Source of the DNA: Phytoactinopolyspora halotolerans
GTDB lineage: Bacteria; Actinomycetota; Actinomycetes; Jiangellales; Jiangellaceae
DNA length: 64,000 nt
Direction of reading: 5' to 3'
Assembly (NCBI RefSeq): GCF_010550675.1
Contig: NZ_JAAGOA010000002.1
Coordinates: forward strand, 1-64,000
The position numbers and the translations under genes are program-made. The notes under the pieces are model-generated. The model was not told the origin of the DNA and made no database searches. It worked only from the letters and a program-made list of their open reading frames with translations. Below, piece after piece: positions 16,458-25,614 of the stretch. How positions within the stretch are numbered: the first letter of the stretch is position 1; each line of letters begins with the position of its first letter.

Positions 16458-17843
16458 ATGCCGACCCCTGTCCGCAAGAGGGCCGCTCTGTTATCGGGCG
16501 GTCTCGTTGTTTCCATGATCGGTCTCGGCTCGACGGCTGCCGTCGTCGCGGCCGACGAGGGCGGAGACCTGGCGCCTGCCGAGGCGCAGGCCAAGGCTCA
16601 GCTGTTCCCCGAGCGCCACGTCAGCGGCCTTCGGGTGAACCTAGAGGACAGCTCGAGGCCAGTGGGCACGACGCTGTTCGGCTTGCAGGCCGATGACGGA
16701 GCGCTGCTGCAGACGTACTGTGTCGAGCTGCATGTGCCGATCGACCCCGAGCACACGGGTTACGAGGAAGTTCCGTGGGATGCGTACCCGAATCCGGATT
16801 CGCCGTTCCATCAGAACCGGGACAAGGTCAACTGGATCCTGCACCATTCGTATCCGGCCGTCGATCTCGCGGGAATCGAGCAAGCCGTCGAGCACGAGTT
16901 CGACGGCGGTCTCTCCGTGGAGGAGGCCGTCGCGGCGACCCAGGCATCGGTCTGGCATTTCAGCGACGGCGCCAACCTGGACGAGGATGATCCGACGCAG
17001 CGTCGCGGCCGCCACTCCGGTGCGGACGTGGTGGCGCTGTACCAATACCTGACCGGCGAGGAGAACGTCGGCATCGGCGAGGAGCCCGAGCCGGAGCTGG
17101 CGTTGGACCCGGCGGCTCTGGCCGGCGAGACCGGCACGCTGATCGGCCCCTTCACCGTGTCCACCAGCGCGGAGGCGGCGCAGCTGTCGTCGCAGCTGCC
17201 GGAGGGCGTCGAGCTGGTCGACGGTGATTCGCAGCAACTCGGCGACGAGGTCACCGACGGCAGCGAGATCTACGTCGACGTACCCGAGGACGCCGAGGAC
17301 GGTGCGGGCACGCTGACGCTGGAGACCGACGTTGCGCTGAGCCTGGGGCGGCTCTTCGTCGGGGACAAGTACAACGACAGCCAGAAGGATGAGTTCCGCA
17401 CCCAGTCGCTGATCCTGGCCGGGGCGGAGAACACCCACCTCGAGGTCTCCGGCGAGGTCACCTGGACCACGCCGGACGAGCCGGAGCCGGAACCGACCGA
17501 GACCCCGGAGCCCACTCCGACGCCGACGCCAGAGCCGACGACGCCGCCGGACGATGACGAGGACGACGACGAGGAGGAGTCGCCGACCCCCGAGCCGACC
17601 ACGCCGCCGGAGGATGACGAGGACGACGAGGAGTCCCCGAGCCCGGAGCCGACCACGCCGCCGGAGGAGACGACGCCGCCGGAGGATGACGAGGACGACG
17701 GTGACGAGGGTGGTGACCTGCCGGACACCGGTGCGGACTCCACGCTGCTGCTGGGTGTCGGTGCCGCCGCCATGCTCGCCGGGGCTGCCGCTCTGGGGCT
17801 GCAGCGTCGGGGCCTGAAGACCGCCGACCGGGACAACGGCTAG
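16458..17843 (+). CDS. Cell-wall-anchored thioester-domain (TQXA) surface protein
   Basis: Secreted protein (461 aa). Signal peptide 1-32, then a thioester domain with Cys88 (QTYCVEL) and Gln162 (ATQASVWHF), the pair that forms an internal Cys-Gln thioester able to bind host or surface amines covalently. A second beta domain (~195-345) is followed by an acidic Pro/Glu/Asp/Thr stalk (~350-425) built of PEPTTPP-D/E-rich repeats. The sortase motif is LPDTG, then a hydrophobic segment and a basic tail. GAAGGAGA 6 bp before ATG 16458 fixes the start over an upstream in-frame ATG. Role as an adhesin is from family knowledge. A strong hairpin ends the gene. Confidence 0.93.
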   Translation: MPTPVRKRAALLSGGLVVSMIGLGSTAAVVAADEGGDLAPAEAQAKAQLFPERHVSGLRVNLEDSSRPVGTTLFGLQADDGALLQTYCVELHVPIDPEHTGYEEVPWDAYPNPDSPFHQNRDKVNWILHHSYPAVDLAGIEQAVEHEFDGGLSVEEAVAATQASVWHFSDGANLDEDDPTQRRGRHSGADVVALYQYLTGEENVGIGEEPEPELALDPAALAGETGTLIGPFTVSTSAEAAQLSSQLPEGVELVDGDSQQLGDEVTDGSEIYVDVPEDAEDGAGTLTLETDVALSLGRLFVGDKYNDSQKDEFRTQSLILAGAENTHLEVSGEVTWTTPDEPEPEPTETPEPTPTPTPEPTTPPDDDEDDDEEESPTPEPTTPPEDDEDDEESPSPEPTTPPEETTPPEDDEDDGDEGGDLPDTGADSTLLLGVGAAAMLAGAAALGLQRRGLKTADRDNG

Positions 17844-17864
17844 CCGTCGACCGAACCGCATGCA

Positions 17865-17903
17865 ACGGCCCCGCGAGTGGTTTCGTCACACTCGCGGGGC
17901 CGT
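17865..17903 (+). terminator. Strong hairpin terminator after the surface protein
   Basis: ACGGCCCCGCGAGTG (17865-17879) pairs perfectly over 15 bp with CACTCGCGGGGCCGT (17889-17903) around a 9-nt loop. No T-tract follows, as is common for actinobacterial terminators. Confidence 0.85.
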
Positions 17904-17916
17904 CCCGCACGCCTCC

Positions 17917-18004
17917 AAATGATCATGTGAAGTAGGTTTTCTCGCGCCGTACCATGTCTGCAGGCATGGTAGTGCACGAAGAAACCCACTTCACATGATC
18001 ATTT
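17917..18004. repeat. 88-bp intergenic palindromic repeat, copy 1
   Basis: Arms of 28 bp starting AAATGATCATGTGAAGT pair with few mismatches. An inner stem TACCATG/CATGGTA surrounds a loop containing TCTGCAG. It lies between the convergent surface-protein and bkd E2 genes. A second copy of exactly the same length and orientation is at 42055-42144, and they differ at about a dozen positions, mainly in the middle. A REP/MITE-like dispersed element is the best description. Confidence 0.85.
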
Positions 18005-18015
18005 AGGAGTGGTGG

Positions 18016-19512
18016 TCAGCTCCAGGCGAGGGCGTTGCCGGGGTCCTCGAGGAGTGACGCGACGTCGGAGAGGAACCGCGATCCTTGCTCGCCGTCGACG
18101 AGCCGATGGTCGAACGACAGCCCCAACGTGGTGACCCAGCGCGGCTTGATCTTGCCCTTGTGTACCCACGGCTGCTGACGTACCGCCCCGAACGCCAGGA
18201 TCGCGGCCTCACCCGGGTTGATGATCGGAGTGCCGGTGTCGACCCCGAACACCCCGACATTGGTGATGGAGATGGTGCCGCCCATCATGTCGCCGGGCGG
18301 AGTCTTTCCTTCCCGGGCGGTCGCGGCCAGCTGATTGATGCCGGTCGCCAGTTCGCGTAGCGACAGTTCGTGCGCATCCTTGATGTTCGGCACGACCAAG
18401 CCGCGCGGCGTGGCCGCCGCGATGCCCAGGTTCACGTAGCGCTGCACGACGATCTCGCCGGCGTCGTCGTCCCAGCGGGTGTTCACCTCTGGCGTGCGCG
18501 GAATGGCGATGCACAGCGCTCGCGCGACGAGGGCCAGCGGCGTCAGCTTCACATCCCGGAACTCGCGCGATTCGCGCAACCGCTCCGCCAGCTTCATCGT
18601 GCGGGTCACGTCGACGGTCACGAACTCGGTGACGTGCGGCGCGGTGAACGCGGACTGCACCATCGCCTCGGCGGTCTTCCTGCGCACCGAGCGGATGGGG
18701 AGCCGCTCCTCCCGGTCCTCCCCGTGCCAGCCGAGACCGGACGGGACGCGTTCGCGGGCCGGCTGGGCCGATGCGGTCGCCGTCTCCGCCTCCGTCGGTG
18801 TCGGAGTGGATACGGCCGCGGCGGCGGTGTGCACGTCGTCACGGGTGACGGTGCCGTTCGGTCCGGTGGGAGTCACCGTGGAGATGTCGACGCCCAGATC
18901 CTTCGCGAGCTTCCGCACGGGTGGTTTCGCCAGGACTCGCGGCCGTGCGCCGGTCGCCGCACCTTCTCCTGCGGCGTCCCCGGCTCCGGCTGGCTCGCCG
19001 TTTCCGGTCGACGGTCGCTGCGGCGTGCCGTTGGTGTCAGAGCGTCCTTGACTCGGCTCCGTACCCGGCTTGCGCGGCCGGCGCTTGGCCGACGCCGTCC
19101 GCGGACCGTAGCCGACCAGGACGGGTTGACGTTCCGGCTCAGCCGGCTCGGCCGGCTCGGTGGTCTCCGCGGATGTGGGCTTGGCCGGTTGCTCGGCCAT
19201 ACCCTCGCGCTGCTCGGCGGTCCTTTCGGCCCCCTCGCCCGGCGCGCCGACGTCCTCGACCGGCTTGCCCTCGCCGGTGCGGACGGAGATGATCGGGGTG
19301 CCCACGGGCACCGTCTGTCCCTCCTCCACCAGCAGGCCCTCGACCACCCCGGCGTACGGGCAGGGCAGTTCGACGAGTGACTTGGCAGTCTCGATCTCGA
19401 CGATGATGTCGTTGACCTTGACCGAGTCGCCGGGCTTGACCTTCCAGGAGACGATCTCCGCCTCGGTCAGACCTTCTCCGACATCGGGCAGGTTGAACTG
19501 CGAAACGCTCAC
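18016..19512 (-). CDS. bkdC: Branched-chain alpha-keto acid dehydrogenase, E2 subunit
   Basis: Dihydrolipoyl acyltransferase (498 aa). The lipoyl domain (1-80) carries Lys44 in ETAKSLVE, which takes the lipoyl group. A long Pro/Ala/Glu linker follows, then a peripheral-subunit-binding domain (~188-225, VLAKPPVRKLAKDLGV) and the catalytic domain ending with the active-site DHRLVDG (His469, Asp473). It transfers acyl groups from E1 to CoA in valine/leucine/isoleucine breakdown and supplies branched fatty-acid starters. It is the last gene of the operon E1alpha-E1beta-E2; no E3 gene is in the window. Confidence 0.93.
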   Translation of the reverse strand: MSVSQFNLPDVGEGLTEAEIVSWKVKPGDSVKVNDIIVEIETAKSLVELPCPYAGVVEGLLVEEGQTVPVGTPIISVRTGEGKPVEDVGAPGEGAERTAEQREGMAEQPAKPTSAETTEPAEPAEPERQPVLVGYGPRTASAKRRPRKPGTEPSQGRSDTNGTPQRPSTGNGEPAGAGDAAGEGAATGARPRVLAKPPVRKLAKDLGVDISTVTPTGPNGTVTRDDVHTAAAAVSTPTPTEAETATASAQPARERVPSGLGWHGEDREERLPIRSVRRKTAEAMVQSAFTAPHVTEFVTVDVTRTMKLAERLRESREFRDVKLTPLALVARALCIAIPRTPEVNTRWDDDAGEIVVQRYVNLGIAAATPRGLVVPNIKDAHELSLRELATGINQLAATAREGKTPPGDMMGGTISITNVGVFGVDTGTPIINPGEAAILAFGAVRQQPWVHKGKIKPRWVTTLGLSFDHRLVDGEQGSRFLSDVASLLEDPGNALAWS

Positions 19513-19536
19513 GCTCGTCGTCCTTTCCTCACGCTT

Positions 19537-20526
19537 TCAGTACGCCAGGGCGCGGTCGACTCCGTCGAGCACGCGATCAAGGTCGGGCAGGTAGTCGTCT
19601 TCGATCCGGGCAGGCGGATATGGCGTGTCGTACCCGGTCACCCGGACGACGGGCGCCTCGAGCGAGTAGAAGCACTCCTCGGTGACGCGGGCCGCCACCT
19701 CGGTGCCGATTCCGAGCGTGCGCTGCGCCTCATGGACGACGACGAGCCGACCGGTGCGGCGGACCGACTCGTAGACCGGGTCCAGGTCCAGCGGAGACAG
19801 CGTGCGCAAGTCGATGATCTCCAGGGAACGCTCCTCGTCCTCCGCCGCGACGGCAGCCTCCAGGCACGTCTTGACCATCGGGCCGTAGGTGGCGACGGTG
19901 ACGTCCGACCCGTCCCGCACCACCCGGGACGCGTGCAGCCCGATGCCCGGGTGGTTGTCGAGGTCGACCTCCGCCTTCTCGTAGTAGCGGCGTTTCGGTT
20001 CGAAGAAGATGATCGGGTCGTCGGCGCTGATGGCGTCTTGCAGCATCCAGTAGGCGTCGATCGGGTTGGCGCAGGTGACCACCTTCAACCCGGGCGTGTG
20101 CGCGAAGTAGGCCTCGGGGCTCTCGCTGTGGTGCTCCACGGCACCGATGCCTCCGCCGTAGGGGATGCGCACGACGATCGGCAACCGCAGCCTGCCGCCC
20201 GAGCGGAAGTGCATCTTGGCGACCTGGGTGACGAGCTGGTCATAGCCGGGAAAGACGAAGCCGTCGAACTGGATCTCGCACACCGGCCGGTAGCCGCGCA
20301 ACGCCAGTCCGACGGCGGTCCCGATGATGCCCGACTCGGCCAGCGGCGTGTCGATGACCCGGTCCTCGCCGAAGTCTTTCTGCAATCCGTCGGTGACCCG
20401 GAAGACGCCGCCGAGCTTGCCGACGTCCTCCCCCATCATCAGGACCTTCGGGTCGTTCTCCATGCTGCGCCGCAGACCGGCATTGAGCGCCTTGGCCAAG
20501 GTCAGTGTGGATGCGTTGGAGGTCAT
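19537..20526 (-). CDS. bkdB: Branched-chain alpha-keto acid dehydrogenase, E1 beta
   Basis: Transketolase-like beta subunit (329 aa). Family landmarks include MGEDVGKLGGVFRVT near residues 31-45, DTPLAESGIIGTAVGLAL (59-76) and the C-terminal domain with VRVTGYDTPYP. With E1 alpha it forms the thiamine-diphosphate decarboxylase that acts on branched-chain 2-keto acids. Its ATG overlaps the E1 alpha stop by 4 bp, and 24 bp separate it from the E2 gene, so the three are one transcription unit read leftwards. Confidence 0.93.
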   Translation of the reverse strand: MTSNASTLTLAKALNAGLRRSMENDPKVLMMGEDVGKLGGVFRVTDGLQKDFGEDRVIDTPLAESGIIGTAVGLALRGYRPVCEIQFDGFVFPGYDQLVTQVAKMHFRSGGRLRLPIVVRIPYGGGIGAVEHHSESPEAYFAHTPGLKVVTCANPIDAYWMLQDAISADDPIIFFEPKRRYYEKAEVDLDNHPGIGLHASRVVRDGSDVTVATYGPMVKTCLEAAVAAEDEERSLEIIDLRTLSPLDLDPVYESVRRTGRLVVVHEAQRTLGIGTEVAARVTEECFYSLEAPVVRVTGYDTPYPPARIEDDYLPDLDRVLDGVDRALAY

Positions 20527-21677
20527 CGCGAAGCCTCCTCGTCGGCGAAGGAATCCAGGTAACGGACCATCTCGTCCCGCTGAGCGAGCAGTGTCGGCGG
20601 AGTGTCCACGTACACCTGGTCGAAGATGGAGTCAGGCGCGGGGTCCGGCAACGCGCGGCATTCCCGGCGCAGCCGCTCGGCCATGTCGTCGGCCTCAGCT
20701 TCGATTTGTTCGAAGAAGGCCTGGTCGGCCATCTCACTGCGGATCATGTAGGCCTTCACCCGTTCGATGGGGTCTTTCAACCGCCAGTGCTCGAGCTCCG
20801 TATCTAGCCGGTATCGGGTGGGATCGTCCGTGGTGGTGTGCGCGCCCATGCGGTAGGTGAACGCCTCGATCAGCGATGGTCCTTCGCCGTCGCGTGCGCG
20901 TTGCAGCGCCTCACGGGTGACGGCCAGACAGGCCAGGACGTCGTTGCCGTCCACTCGGAGCCCGGGGAAGCCGAAGCCGTGCGCCCTGCGGTAGAGCGGC
21001 ACCCGGGTCTGGCGTTCCAGCGGCTCGGAGATCGCCCACTGGTTGTTCTGGCAGAAAAACACCACCGGCGCGTTGTTCACGCTGGCCCAGATGAACGACT
21101 CGCTGACGTCGCCCTGACTGGTGGCACCGTCGCCGAAATACGCGATCACCGCGGCGTCCCGGTCCGGGTCTCCGGTGCCATTGGCCCCATCCCGCTGCAC
21201 GCCCATCGCATAGCCGGTGGCGTGCAAGGTCTGTGCGCCGATGACGATCGTGTAGAGGTGGAAGTTGTTCTGCGCGGGATCCCAGCTGCCCTGGTCCACG
21301 CCGCGGAAGAGGCCGAGCAGCTGCGCCGGATCGACGCCGCGGCACCAGGCGACCGCGTGTTCCCGATATGTCGGAAAGACGTGATCCTGGCGGCGCAGTG
21401 CGCGGCTGGAGCCGACCTGTGCCGCCTCCTGCCCGAGCATGCTCGCCCACAGGCCGAGCTCGCCCTGACGCTGCAGCGAGACGGCCTCACTGTCGATGCG
21501 CCGGGACAGGACGAGGTCACGGTAGAAGCCGCGGATCTCGTCTGCCGTGATGTCGTCGATCAGCGCGTCATAGCGCTCGTGGGGGATCCGCTGCCCCTCG
21601 GGTGTCAACAGCTGGACGAGCTCGGGCTCGCCATCAGCCGCACCGCGGTTCGAGGTGGCCGCCGTGTCGACAGTCAT
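20523..21677 (-). CDS. bkdA: Branched-chain alpha-keto acid dehydrogenase, E1 alpha
   Basis: Alpha subunit (384 aa). The thiamine-diphosphate motif starts with GDGATSQGD (182-190) and ends about 30 residues later at CQNNQW. The phosphorylation-loop region with YRMGAHTTTDDPTRY is typical of BCKDH rather than pyruvate dehydrogenase E1. GAAGGAG lies 5 bp before ATG 21677. First gene of the bkd operon; its promoter must be in the 549-bp gap shared with the divergent sugar-transport operon. Confidence 0.93.
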   Translation of the reverse strand: MTVDTAATSNRGAADGEPELVQLLTPEGQRIPHERYDALIDDITADEIRGFYRDLVLSRRIDSEAVSLQRQGELGLWASMLGQEAAQVGSSRALRRQDHVFPTYREHAVAWCRGVDPAQLLGLFRGVDQGSWDPAQNNFHLYTIVIGAQTLHATGYAMGVQRDGANGTGDPDRDAAVIAYFGDGATSQGDVSESFIWASVNNAPVVFFCQNNQWAISEPLERQTRVPLYRRAHGFGFPGLRVDGNDVLACLAVTREALQRARDGEGPSLIEAFTYRMGAHTTTDDPTRYRLDTELEHWRLKDPIERVKAYMIRSEMADQAFFEQIEAEADDMAERLRRECRALPDPAPDSIFDQVYVDTPPTLLAQRDEMVRYLDSFADEEASR

Positions 21678-22226
21678 GTCTCTCCTTCACGTCATCGGCG
21701 TCGCGGGGTCGCCGCGCCAGCCTGGCCGTGTTGTGACCGCCGGTCAGATGAGAGCGGAGGGTGTGCCCTCGGCTGACCGTCGGCGTTCGTGACTCACATC
21801 ACGATGCTGCTACCGCCACGGTACCCAGTGCGGCGGCTCCGTGAATACTCGACTCGGATTCTCCGCACCGGTGACCGCACGGCCATCGACGCCGACACGT
21901 CGGCAACCTCATGTCTAAGCCTGCCGGTAGATGCAGGATTACGGGCTCGTTGACTTGCACAAGTTCGCCCGGCGTGGACTCATGCGACCCGGACAAGTCC
22001 TCGGGCTTCCGAGCATGTGGCTCCGGTGTGCGGACGTTGCCCGAGGTGCGGCGCCATCCGAAATTTTCGGTCGATCCGGTGTGACGTAATCGTTACGTTT
22101 TCGGTGCCTTATGGCCCTTGAGATTCCATGACGTAAACGTTTTCGTTAGTCCCGAGCACTACGCGTGCCGAGCCGGTTAAGAGGGCGATCGGCGCCCGGC
22201 CGGGCATAGGGAGGGGGAGAGATCCC
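21678..22226. other. Intergenic region between bkd and sugar ABC operons
   Basis: I see no credible gene in these 549 bases: codon bias is lost and start/RBS pairs are absent. It holds the divergent promoters. Visible symmetry: ACTTG-CA-CAAGT near 21954-21965, CCGAAA-T-TTTCGG near 22058-22070 and the two operator-like sites at 22085-22146 described separately. Confidence 0.7.
22085..22146 (+). promoter_or_regulatory. Two LacI-type operator candidates
   Basis: CGTAA-TCG-TTACG (22085-22097) is an odd-centred inverted repeat. ACGTAAACGTTTTCGT (22131-22146) is a 16-bp near-palindrome with the central CG typical of LacI-family operators. They sit 80-140 bp before the sugar-binding protein gene, whose operon ends with a LacI regulator. 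Autoregulation through these sites is a likely but unproven reading. Confidence 0.55.
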
Positions 22227-23609
22227 ATGGTTCATAAGACCCGCAAGGGTACGGCGGCCATCGGCGGCGTTGCTGCCTTGGCGCTGCTCCTGGCCGCCTG
22301 CGGCGACGATGGCGGAGATGATGGAGATAGCGGAGACGACGCGTCCGCCGGCGGCGGAGGCGACGTCGATTGCGCGGACTTCGAGCACTACACGGAGACC
22401 TACGGTGACCTTGAGGGCACCGAGGTGACCATCTACAGCACCATCACGCCGCCCGAGGACCAGTCACACATCGATTCGTACGTGGGCTTCGAGGAATGTA
22501 CGGGGGTCGACGTCGTCTATGAGTCCTCGGACGAGTTCGAGGCACAGCTGCAGGTTCGCATTCAGGGCGGGAATCCGCCGGATATCGCGTATCTGCCGCA
22601 ACCCGGTCTGCTGCAGACCATCGTCCGTGACACGGGCGCACCGGTCCCGGCGCCGGCCGGAGTGGAGGAGAACGTCGACGAATACTTCTCGCCGGACTGG
22701 AAGGAGTACGGAACGGTCGACGGAACTTTCTACGCCGCTCCGCTCGGGTCGAACGTGAAGTCGTTCGTGTGGTACGCGCCGTCGGCGTTCGAAGACAACG
22801 GCTACGAAATCCCCGAGACGTGGGCCGAGATGATCGCGCTGTCCGACCAGATCGTCGCGGATGGCGGCATTCCGTGGTGCCAGGGAATCGCATCCGGTGA
22901 TGCCACCGGTTGGCCGGCGACCGACTTCATCGAGGATGTTCTGTTGCGCACCGCTGGCCCGGACGTGTATGACCAGTGGTACCAACACGAGATCCCGTTC
23001 AACGACCCGCAGGTCGTGGACGCGGTCAACACGGCCGGTGAGATCTTGAAGAATCCAGACTACGTCAACGGTGGTTTCGGGGACGTGTCGAGCATCGCCA
23101 CCACCGACGTCAACCAGGCAGGGCTTCCCATCCTGGAGCAGCAGTGCTACATGCATCGCGCGGCGTCGTTCTACGCCCCGAACTGGCCGGAGGGCACGGA
23201 GATCGCCGAGGACGGCGATGTCTACGCCTTCTATCTTCCCCCGATTGAGGAGGAGTTCGGCGATCCGGTGCTCGGCGCCGGAGAGTTCACCGTGGCGTTC
23301 GACGACCGTCCCGAGGTGCAGGCGTTCCAGGAGTACGTCGCCGGTGCCGAGTGGGCGAACCTGAAGGCGACGCTCGGTGGGTGGGTCAGCGCCAACACCG
23401 GCGTCGATCTGGACAACTACCAGGATCCGATCAGCCGGCTCTCCGCCGAGTTGCTGCAGGACGACGACGCGGTCTTCCGCTTCGACGCGTCCGACCTGAT
23501 GCCGGGCGACGTCGGCGCGGGCTCGTTCTGGACCGGCATGGTGGATTGGATCACAGGTGCCGACACGGAAACCGTTCTGACCCAGATCGAGGAGAACTGG
23601 CCGGAATGA
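22227..23609 (+). CDS. Sugar ABC transporter substrate-binding lipoprotein (AglE-like)
   Basis: Extracellular solute-binding protein (460 aa). The lipobox LLLAAC places the lipidated Cys near residue 28, followed by an acidic, Gly/Asp-rich linker. The fold and the sequence IQGGNPPDIAYLPQPG resemble family 1 carbohydrate-binding proteins, closest in style to alpha-glucoside AglE proteins. Two permease genes and a LacI regulator follow. No ATPase gene is present, so a shared MsiK-type ATPase elsewhere is expected. The sugar is not certain and no glycosidase lies nearby. Confidence 0.85.
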   Translation: MVHKTRKGTAAIGGVAALALLLAACGDDGGDDGDSGDDASAGGGGDVDCADFEHYTETYGDLEGTEVTIYSTITPPEDQSHIDSYVGFEECTGVDVVYESSDEFEAQLQVRIQGGNPPDIAYLPQPGLLQTIVRDTGAPVPAPAGVEENVDEYFSPDWKEYGTVDGTFYAAPLGSNVKSFVWYAPSAFEDNGYEIPETWAEMIALSDQIVADGGIPWCQGIASGDATGWPATDFIEDVLLRTAGPDVYDQWYQHEIPFNDPQVVDAVNTAGEILKNPDYVNGGFGDVSSIATTDVNQAGLPILEQQCYMHRAASFYAPNWPEGTEIAEDGDVYAFYLPPIEEEFGDPVLGAGEFTVAFDDRPEVQAFQEYVAGAEWANLKATLGGWVSANTGVDLDNYQDPISRLSAELLQDDDAVFRFDASDLMPGDVGAGSFWTGMVDWITGADTETVLTQIEENWPE

Positions 23610-23683
23610 TCCACGGCTCAGCCGTGATCATTCGGTCGCTGACCCGGGTGTCGCGGGGCCGGTCGTGTCGCGTCCGGCCCCGC
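23604..23683 (+). terminator. Two tandem hairpins between binding-protein and permease genes
   Basis: First hairpin: GAATGATC-CACGGCT (23604-23618) with AGCCGTG-ATCATTC (23620-23633), one bulge; it overlaps the stop codon. Second: GCGGGGCCGG (23653-23662) with CCGGCCCCGC (23674-23683). Such hairpins typically protect or partly terminate the binding-protein mRNA, giving more binding protein than permease. Confidence 0.65.
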
Positions 23684-23705
23684 GGCCGTATCACAGGTGG
23701 AATCT

Positions 23706-24671
23706 ATGGATACCGCTGAGAAGCTCGTTCAGATGCTCATCGCCGTTGCACTGTTCGGTGGTGTGATGGGCTTTATCCTGCTCGTGGTGGGACGCGTCCG
23801 TGGGCGCACCGACCTGGTGCAGTCGCTGGCCTTCGTCGCCCCTGCCGTGCTCCTCCTTGCGGTCGGGCTGCTCTATCCGGCGGCACGGACGGCATACCAG
23901 TCGTTCTTCGACCGGACGACCGAGGCGTTCGTCGGGTTGGACAACTACAGTGCGTTGTTCGAACGCGACGACTTGCTCATTGTCTTGCGCAACACGCTGT
24001 TGTGGGTGCTCGTGGCGCCGGTGACCGCGACCTTGATCGGCCTGGTGTACGCGGTGCTGGTAGACAGGTCCCGGTTCGAGGCATTCGCCAAGGCCCTGAT
24101 CTTTCTTCCGATGGCGATCTCGCTGGTGGGCGCCTCGGTGATCTGGCGGTTCATGTACGAGTACCGCCCGGACCAGCAGAACATCGAGCAGATCGGCCTG
24201 ATCAACCAGTTCCTCGTCTGGTTGGGCTTTGAGCCGCAACAGTTCATGTTGAATGCACCACTCAATACGTTCCTGCTGATAGCGATCCTGATCTGGGTGC
24301 AGGCCGGGTTCGCGATGACGGTGCTGTCGGCCGCGATCAAGGGAATTCCACAGGACATCGTCGAGGCCGGGCGCATCGACGGGTTGTATGGCGTGAAGCT
24401 GTTCCGTTACGTCACCGTGCCGAGCATCCGACCGGCGCTGATCGTTGTCTTGACGACGATCTCCATCGCGACGCTGAAGGTCTTCGACATCGTCCGCACC
24501 ATGACCGGCGGTCAGTTCGAGACCAGCATCGTGGCGAATGAGTTCTATACGCAGAGCCTGGTCCGCGGCAACTACGGGCTCGGTGCCGCCCTGGCGATGG
24601 TGCTGTTCGTGATGGTGGTTCCGATCGTGATCTACAACGTTCGACAGCTGCGAAAGGCGGACATCCGATGA
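23706..24671 (+). CDS. Sugar ABC transporter permease (AglF-like)
   Basis: Permease (321 aa) with an extra N-terminal membrane segment (8-28) before the usual six of MalF-type proteins. The EAA loop motif reads as DIVEAGRIDGLYGVKLFRYV at about 220-239 and contacts the ATPase. ATG 23706 has AGGTGG 5 bp upstream and is preferred to an in-frame GTG nine bases earlier. The 3' end overlaps the second permease by 4 bp. Confidence 0.9.
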   Translation: MDTAEKLVQMLIAVALFGGVMGFILLVVGRVRGRTDLVQSLAFVAPAVLLLAVGLLYPAARTAYQSFFDRTTEAFVGLDNYSALFERDDLLIVLRNTLLWVLVAPVTATLIGLVYAVLVDRSRFEAFAKALIFLPMAISLVGASVIWRFMYEYRPDQQNIEQIGLINQFLVWLGFEPQQFMLNAPLNTFLLIAILIWVQAGFAMTVLSAAIKGIPQDIVEAGRIDGLYGVKLFRYVTVPSIRPALIVVLTTISIATLKVFDIVRTMTGGQFETSIVANEFYTQSLVRGNYGLGAALAMVLFVMVVPIVIYNVRQLRKADIR

Positions 24672-25585
24672 ACGCCGTGACGACCACGCCGCAAGCCCAC
24701 GGAGGTCCGGAATCCACCGCCGTCGTCTCGTCCGCCGCTCGAGCGCGGAAGCGGCTGAGCTCCCCCGGTGCCTCGACGGCGGCGATCATCATCGCGGTGC
24801 TGTGGACGCTCCCGACATTCGGCCTGCTGCTCTCGTCGTTCCGTCCCGAGGACGACATCAAGGGCAACGGGTGGTGGAACTGGTTCACCGATCCCGAGCT
24901 CACCTTCGAGAGCTATCGTGAGGTGCTGTTCGGCAGCCAGACGGAGCTGTCGACGTACGTGGTGAACTCCATCGCGATCACCGTGCCGTCTGTCGTCATT
25001 CCCGTGACGCTGGCGTTGCTCGCCGCGTACGCATTCGCCTGGATGAGGTTTCCGTTCCGGGACAGCCTGTTCGTCGCGATGTTCGCGCTGCAGATCGTTC
25101 CGATTCAGATCGCGCTGGTGCCGCTGCTGCAGATCTTCGTCGATGTCGGTCTGAACGGGACGTTCTGGCCGTTGTGGATCGCACACTCGACGTTTGCGTT
25201 GCCGTTGGCGATATACCTCCTGCACAATTTCATGCGCGACGTTCCCGCCGAACTTGTGGAGGCTGCCCGCGTGGACGGGGCCGGGCATGTGAAGATCTTC
25301 GGCACGATCATGCTGCCCTTGATCATGCCGGCGATCGCCGCCTTCTGTGTCTTCCAGTTCCTCTGGGTGTGGAACGACTTGCTGGTGGCGTTGACGTTCG
25401 CCGGCAGCACGTCGGACGTGGCACCGCTCACCGCGCGGATCGCTGAACTTGTCGGAACCCGGGGCACCGAGTGGCACCTGCTGTCTGCGGGCGCGTTCGT
25501 CTCGATGGTCATCCCGGTGATCGTCTTCCTGGGCCTGCAGCGCTTCTTTGTCCGAGGGCTGTTGGCCGGCAGCGTGAAGGGCTGA
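24668..25585 (+). CDS. Sugar ABC transporter permease (AglG-like)
   Basis: Second permease (305 aa), MalG-type, with six hydrophobic segments and an EAA motif ELVEAARVDGAGHVKIFGTI near residues 196-215. A long periplasmic loop lies between the first two segments. The N-terminal ~30 residues are polar and cytoplasmic. It overlaps the first permease by 4 bp; the LacI gene follows 29 bp later. Together with the binding protein it makes a carbohydrate importer lacking its own ATPase. Confidence 0.9.
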   Translation: MNAVTTTPQAHGGPESTAVVSSAARARKRLSSPGASTAAIIIAVLWTLPTFGLLLSSFRPEDDIKGNGWWNWFTDPELTFESYREVLFGSQTELSTYVVNSIAITVPSVVIPVTLALLAAYAFAWMRFPFRDSLFVAMFALQIVPIQIALVPLLQIFVDVGLNGTFWPLWIAHSTFALPLAIYLLHNFMRDVPAELVEAARVDGAGHVKIFGTIMLPLIMPAIAAFCVFQFLWVWNDLLVALTFAGSTSDVAPLTARIAELVGTRGTEWHLLSAGAFVSMVIPVIVFLGLQRFFVRGLLAGSVKG

Positions 25586-25614
25586 GAGGTTGGGCGGAAC
25601 CTAGGAGGCGTGCG

